Origin: an uncultured Deinococcales bacterium
GTDB lineage: Bacteria > Deinococcota > Deinococci > Deinococcales > Trueperaceae
Direction: 5' to 3'
DNA: 8,141 nucleotides
Assembly (NCBI GenBank): GCA_937934635.1
Contig: CALGZD010000344.1
Span: 1-8,141, forward strand
The position numbers and the translations under genes are program-made. Positions 5,583-8,141 of the stretch are shown here, one piece after another (position 1 is the first letter of the stretch; every line of letters begins with the position of its first letter). The notes under the pieces are model-generated. The model did no database searches. It saw only the letters and a program-made list of their open reading frames with translations, and was not told where the DNA came from.

Positions 5583-6614
5583 GTGGAAAATAGTAGAGGT
5601 TCCAATAGCTCTCTGATTACTATAGTTGCTGTAGCAGTTGTTTTAAATATACTGTTTTTTGTCTTCAAACTTTGGCCTCCGTTTTGGTGGGCAGGCTTAT
5701 TTGCTAATTTCTTTCTGATTGTTCTCTTTGCTCAAGAAGTGGAAAGCTTTTTACCTAAACGCCATGAAACTATATATAAACGAACTTTAGCATTTGGTTT
5801 TCCTGTTCTTTTGCTTGTTGCGTGCGAACTTATTATTTCTGCGGGTTTTTTAAATGCACGCTGGTTTCCGCCTCCTAGCAAAGTAGCTTCAGCACTTTGG
5901 ACTTTAACCGTAAGTTATGACAAGTTTAATGAAACAAGTCTTTTAGGACGTCCTTGGTTAATTCCTTCTAAGTTCTCTCTAGAAGGGTGGACAGGGGTGC
6001 GTAGTTTGTTTGCAGAAAGTCATGTTTGGGCAACACTAAGTCGTGTTTTCCTTGGCTTTTTAATCGGTGCAATTCCTGGAATTCTTTTGGGTATAGTCAT
6101 GGGATTAAACAAAACAGTTCGCACTATGCTTGACACAACCATGTCAGCTATTTATGTTTTGCCTAAAATTGCAATCTTCCCCTTGATGATGCTCATCTTC
6201 CCAGATCCTTTTGGAGAAGGTCCGAAGATTGCCGTTGTTGCTATCTCTGCATTTTTTCTAGTTGCGATCAGTACCACAGCTGGTGTGCGAGACATTGATA
6301 AGATTTACTTGCAGGCAGGTAGGAATTTTGGCGCAAATCGTTTACAGATGTTTAGACATGTTGTTGTCCCTGCTGCACTCCCAATTATTTTTGCTGGCTT
6401 AAGACTAGCTTTGGGAACCGCACTTATTGTCATCGTTGCTGTTGAATTTGTCCGAGCACAAACGGGTGTTGGTTTTATTATCTTTTACAGTTGGCAGGTG
6501 CTTTCTACGGAGCAGATGTATGCTGGACTTTTTGTAGTGATGATATTGGGTGTACTACTCACATATGGCATACAGTGGCTCGAGCGCAAATTACTTCCTT
6601 GGCGTAACGAATAG
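5583..6614 (+). CDS. ABC transporter permease, TauC/SsuC-like, with extended N-terminus
   Basis: This is the inner-membrane channel subunit of the importer. From GTG 5583 it has 343 residues. Hydrophobic segments lie at about 11-28, 36-52, 70-90, 148-173, 188-206, 216-236, 274-292 and 314-330. The EAA-type coupling loop is at about 245-275 (AGRNFGANRLQMFRHVVVPA, then LPIIFAGLR), which docks with the ATPase. The core resembles SsuC/TauC, including the WFPPPSKV element after the third segment. Family members are usually about 250-280 residues with six helices. Here the first ~65 residues add about two helices, and the loop at 100-147 is longer than usual. The start codon is GTG or TTG. The upstream 85 bases hold out-of-frame hydrophobic coding potential, so the original N-terminus may have been longer. 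It is the last gene of the operon, closed by a hairpin at 6624-6660. Confidence 0.87.
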   Translation: MENSRGSNSSLITIVAVAVVLNILFFVFKLWPPFWWAGLFANFFLIVLFAQEVESFLPKRHETIYKRTLAFGFPVLLLVACELIISAGFLNARWFPPPSKVASALWTLTVSYDKFNETSLLGRPWLIPSKFSLEGWTGVRSLFAESHVWATLSRVFLGFLIGAIPGILLGIVMGLNKTVRTMLDTTMSAIYVLPKIAIFPLMMLIFPDPFGEGPKIAVVAISAFFLVAISTTAGVRDIDKIYLQAGRNFGANRLQMFRHVVVPAALPIIFAGLRLALGTALIVIVAVEFVRAQTGVGFIIFYSWQVLSTEQMYAGLFVVMILGVLLTYGIQWLERKLLPWRNE

Positions 6615-6623
6615 ACTGGTTTG

Positions 6624-6660
6624 TGAAACAGGTGTGACTGGTCTTTAACCACCTGTTTCA
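6624..6660. terminator. 11-bp hairpin closing the ABC operon, without a T-run
   Basis: TGAAACAGGTG (6624-6634) pairs perfectly with CACCTGTTTCA (6650-6660), with a 15-base loop. It begins 9 bases after the permease stop. The following bases, TTCATTCAC style rather than a T-run, make it a poor intrinsic terminator. It may protect the transcript 3' end or assist termination. The motif GACTGGT occurs twice here (6614-6620 and 6636-6642). Confidence 0.55.
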
Positions 6661-6939
6661 TTCACTATCATAACAAACCATAAAGTAGCAAGCTACTTCG
6701 TAGCATAGGCTGCGCCCATAATCTAAAGCATTGTCACAATATAAATATTTCTTGAGCTACAACACAATTTTGCGAATTAAAAACATCCCACAGTTGGGGT
6801 ATTGCATTATATTTTTTAGTGTCATCAGATTCTACAAACGCACTACACATCTCACAAAAACCTTAATCAAATTACATTAAAGCCTTAAATAGTAACCAAG
6901 AGTACATACGTCATCAAAAAGCTTGTGTATATTTTCACT

Positions 6940-6954
6940 ATATACTTGGTATAT
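6940..6954. promoter_or_regulatory. operator-like palindrome upstream of usp
   Basis: ATATAC (6940-6945) and GTATAT (6949-6954) are perfect inverted half-sites separated by TTG. The left half contains TATACT (6941-6946), a -10-like hexamer, but without a matching -35. This could be a repressor site over a promoter about 235 bases before usp, or chance in AT-rich DNA. Confidence 0.3.
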
Positions 6955-6956
6955 GA

Positions 6957-6998
6957 CTTATTTTCACAAAATCACAAGGATTTTGATTTGAGAATAAG
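6957..6998 (+). other. compound hairpin in the usp upstream region
   Basis: CTTATTTTC (6957-6965) pairs with GAGAATAAG (6990-6998), with one G-U. Inside it, CAAAATC (6967-6973) pairs with GATTTTG (6979-6985) around ACAAG. About 16 base pairs form in 42 bases. No T-run follows. If transcribed, it would be a structured element about 180 bases before the usp start. Confidence 0.4.
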
Positions 6999-7180
6999 TG
7001 AAAACAAACAAGTATCAATTGCTTTAACAAATGGAAATATAAGGGTTTATAGGTTTAATACATTGCGAATGTCTGTACCCATAAGCTTTAACAGGCTAGC
7101 CTCTAAAACACACCCTTTTATTCTCGGCTGTTGCTGTACCAAGTTTTAAGAGCTTTTTTAGAAAGGAAGCTTCGAGGTTT

Positions 7181-7618
7181 ATGTCAAATTTAAGAGTACT
7201 TCTTCCGATTGATAGTTCTGAGTTTAGTAAGGCTATTGCTGATGAGGTTTTACACCTCTATTCACCAAAAACACACGACTTAATGTTTCTACGTGTAGCA
7301 ACTGACTATAACGATACTGTGGACGTTGAGAGACTAGAAAAATCACTTGGCAAAGAGTTGAGCATCGTTGCTGATTATTTCCAAGAAAAAGGTTATCAAG
7401 TAGCTACCGCTGTTCGTTTTGGTAAAGTTGTATCTGAAATTGTTCGCTTTGCAGAAAGTGAAAACATCGACCTCATTGCTATGACCACACACGGAAGAAG
7501 CGGTTTAGATAGATTACGTAATGGTAGCGTTGCTGGTGAAGTACTGCGTAGCACCTACATCCCAGTAACTATGGTTAGACCTGTAGCTCGTTTGAGTAAG
7601 GGTGTAGTTACTTACTAA
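7181..7618 (+). CDS. UspA-family universal stress protein
   Basis: This is a small cytoplasmic single-domain Usp of 145 residues, the normal size. Such proteins bind ATP or act as stress-survival factors under starvation or oxidative stress, and their direct biochemical role is often unknown. The N-terminal strand RVLLPIDSSEFSKAIA carries the conserved Asp 11. The nucleotide-binding signature is present as TTHG (102-105), nine residues, then G115-S116, followed by PVTMVRP. Thr replaces Gly at the first signature position, a common variant, so ATP binding is likely but unproven. Start choice: ATG 7181 has GAGG at 7174-7177, rather close, and AAGGAAG at 7163-7169. It stands alone with a long leader. 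Its last 17 codons and 3' flank have a second copy behind hflX at 3078-3175. Confidence 0.92.
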   Translation: MSNLRVLLPIDSSEFSKAIADEVLHLYSPKTHDLMFLRVATDYNDTVDVERLEKSLGKELSIVADYFQEKGYQVATAVRFGKVVSEIVRFAESENIDLIAMTTHGRSGLDRLRNGSVAGEVLRSTYIPVTMVRPVARLSKGVVTY

Positions 7619-7638
7619 TTTATGTAGTTCGTAAAATT

Positions 7639-7698
7639 ATGGTTGTTTAACACATGGTTGCTTAGCACATGGTTGTTTAGCACATAGTTGTTTAACAC
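7639..7698 (+). repeat. tandem repeat, 4 x 15 bp
   Basis: There are four uninterrupted units: ATGGTTGTTTAACAC (7639-7653), ATGGTTGCTTAGCAC, ATGGTTGTTTAGCAC and ATAGTTGTTTAACAC (7684-7698). They differ at only one to three positions. The array starts about 20 bases after the usp stop. Periodicity without spacers excludes CRISPR. The in-phase 15-base unit would encode five-residue repeats, but no supported gene covers it. Confidence 0.9.
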
Positions 7699-7715
7699 CG
7701 AGTCCGAAAATATCG

Positions 7716-7922
7716 TTAATAGACTTGTTCTGAAATAAAAACTGGTGCATGATTACTGTTTTTTTTCCAACCCTCACCTCTAACTCCTCTCCCAATCTTG
7801 CGAGAGGAGAATTAAACAATTAACCAAAAGCTTGTGTTTTTCTCCCCCCTCCCAATTTTTGGAAGAGGAGCAGGGAGGTGAGGGCTAAGCCTTAAAAGTT
7901 ATTTCAGAACAGCTCTAATTAA
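7716..7922. mobile_element. MITE-like inverted-repeat element, about 207 bp
   Basis: The terminal inverted repeats share TGTTCTGAAATAA exactly (7726-7738; complement at 7899-7911). Outward they continue as TTAATAGACT against TTAATTAGAGC, with a few mismatches and one indel. A second inverted pair lies inside, CCCTCACCTC..CTCCTCTCCCAA (7771-7795) and its near-complement at 7859-7884. The left arm also forms its own hairpin, TCCTCTC (7785-7791) / GAGAGGA (7802-7808). TTAA sits at both outer edges (7716-7719, 7919-7922) and could be a target duplication, but TTAA is self-complementary and may belong to the repeat. There is no transposase inside, so movement would need one supplied in trans. Confidence 0.65.
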
Positions 7923-7999
7923 GTAACCAGCTACAAGTGTCAGGCGCTCAACCCCATTCCGCTTCATAGTTAGATTCTCAAATCAAAACAGCTTATGAA

Positions 8000-8046
8000 A
8001 AGCTCTTCCACGATTAACTGACTTAGATCAGTTAATCGTGGAGCTT
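8000..8046. other. long perfect hairpin, 14 bp plus outer stem
   Basis: CCACGATTAACTGA (8008-8021) pairs perfectly with TCAGTTAATCGTGG (8028-8041) around a 6-base loop, CTTAGA. AAGCT (8000-8004) and AGCTT (8042-8046) extend it past a 3-base bulge. No T-run follows on either side, so it is not a typical intrinsic terminator. It ends about 83 bases before a possible gene start at 8130. It could be a 5' leader structure, an insertion-element end or a protein-binding palindrome. Confidence 0.75.
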
Positions 8047-8129
8047 CGTAACGAGTGGGAACGAACTCATTTAGCATGGGTCAATATTACGTGGAAACGT
8101 TATAAACTGAAAGAAAAAAGTCATAATCC

Positions 8130-8141
8130 ATGAGCAAAGAA
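8130..8141 (+). CDS. possible start of a gene running off the right edge
   Basis: ATG at 8130 opens codons for MSKE before the window ends. Purine-rich AAAGAAAAAAG (8110-8120) lies upstream but is a weak ribosome binding site. Four codons cannot identify a product. MSKE is seen at the start of several unrelated families, including some IS200/IS605 TnpA proteins. Confidence 0.2.

Larger units (their letters stand above)
6661..7172. other. gene-free leader region upstream of usp
   Basis: No gene is supported. A 74-codon GTG frame at 6925-7149 lacks a ribosome binding site and any family-like features. The stretch holds a 6-bp inverted repeat at 6683-6698, an operator-like palindrome at 6940-6954 and a compound hairpin at 6957-6998. 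No clean -35/-10 pair was identified, so the usp promoter remains unplaced. Confidence 0.5.

Noticed and set aside
6917..6928. 12-bp direct repeat AAAAGCTTGTGT, also at 7826-7837
   Set aside because: One or two chance matches of this length are expected in an AT-rich 8-kb window.
6925..7149. 74-codon GTG frame upstream of usp
   Set aside because: It has no ribosome binding site and no family-like features, and the region is AT-rich and structured.
7639..7698. CRISPR array
   Set aside because: The units are contiguous 15-mers with no spacers and no cas genes nearby.

Overview
The window looks like chromosomal DNA from a low-GC bacterium with a two-membrane envelope, most likely a member of Deinococcota or a relative. 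This placement is tentative. It rests on the long HflX with the N-terminal domain shared by Deinococcus/Thermus and cyanobacterial homologues, and on a substrate-binding protein with a plain cleavable signal peptide and no lipobox. All real genes lie on the + strand, separated by four AT-rich intergenic stretches of 400-570 bases that carry repeats, hairpins and gene fragments.

Layout. Positions 3-890 hold the C-terminal part of an FG-GAP-like beta-propeller protein, followed by a palindromic repeat (900-942). Positions 1294-3036 hold hflX, a ribosome-associated GTPase. Its true start appears to be a non-canonical ATA codon behind a strong Shine-Dalgarno sequence. Directly after hflX (about 3078-3175) is a fragment of a universal stress protein gene, homologous to the 3' end of the intact usp gene at 7181-7618, with a 20-bp tandem duplication at its stop codon. 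Positions 3580-6660 hold an ABC import operon: promoter, NMT1/SsuA-like binding protein (3652-4650), intrinsic terminator (4673-4695), TauB/SsuB-like ATPase (4707-5498), a short stretch with out-of-frame membrane-protein coding potential (5495-5582), TauC/SsuC-like permease (5583-6614), and a closing hairpin. After a gene-free leader comes the UspA-family gene, then a 4 x 15-bp tandem repeat, a MITE-like inverted-repeat element of about 207 bp (7716-7922), a long 14-bp hairpin (8008-8041), and possibly the first four codons of another gene at the right edge.

How the genes work together. The three ABC genes form one importer. The internal terminator probably makes the binding protein more abundant than the membrane parts. 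The substrate is a small organic solute of the nitrate/sulfonate/thiamine-precursor class and cannot be fixed from sequence. HflX and Usp are both stress-linked. The usp fragment fused to the hflX 3' end suggests the two loci were once joined by duplication or deletion. I found no CRISPR array, tRNA, rRNA or recognisable riboswitch. The most interesting points are the ATA start of hflX, the usp 3'-end copy behind hflX, the MITE-like element, and the scrambled junction upstream of the permease.
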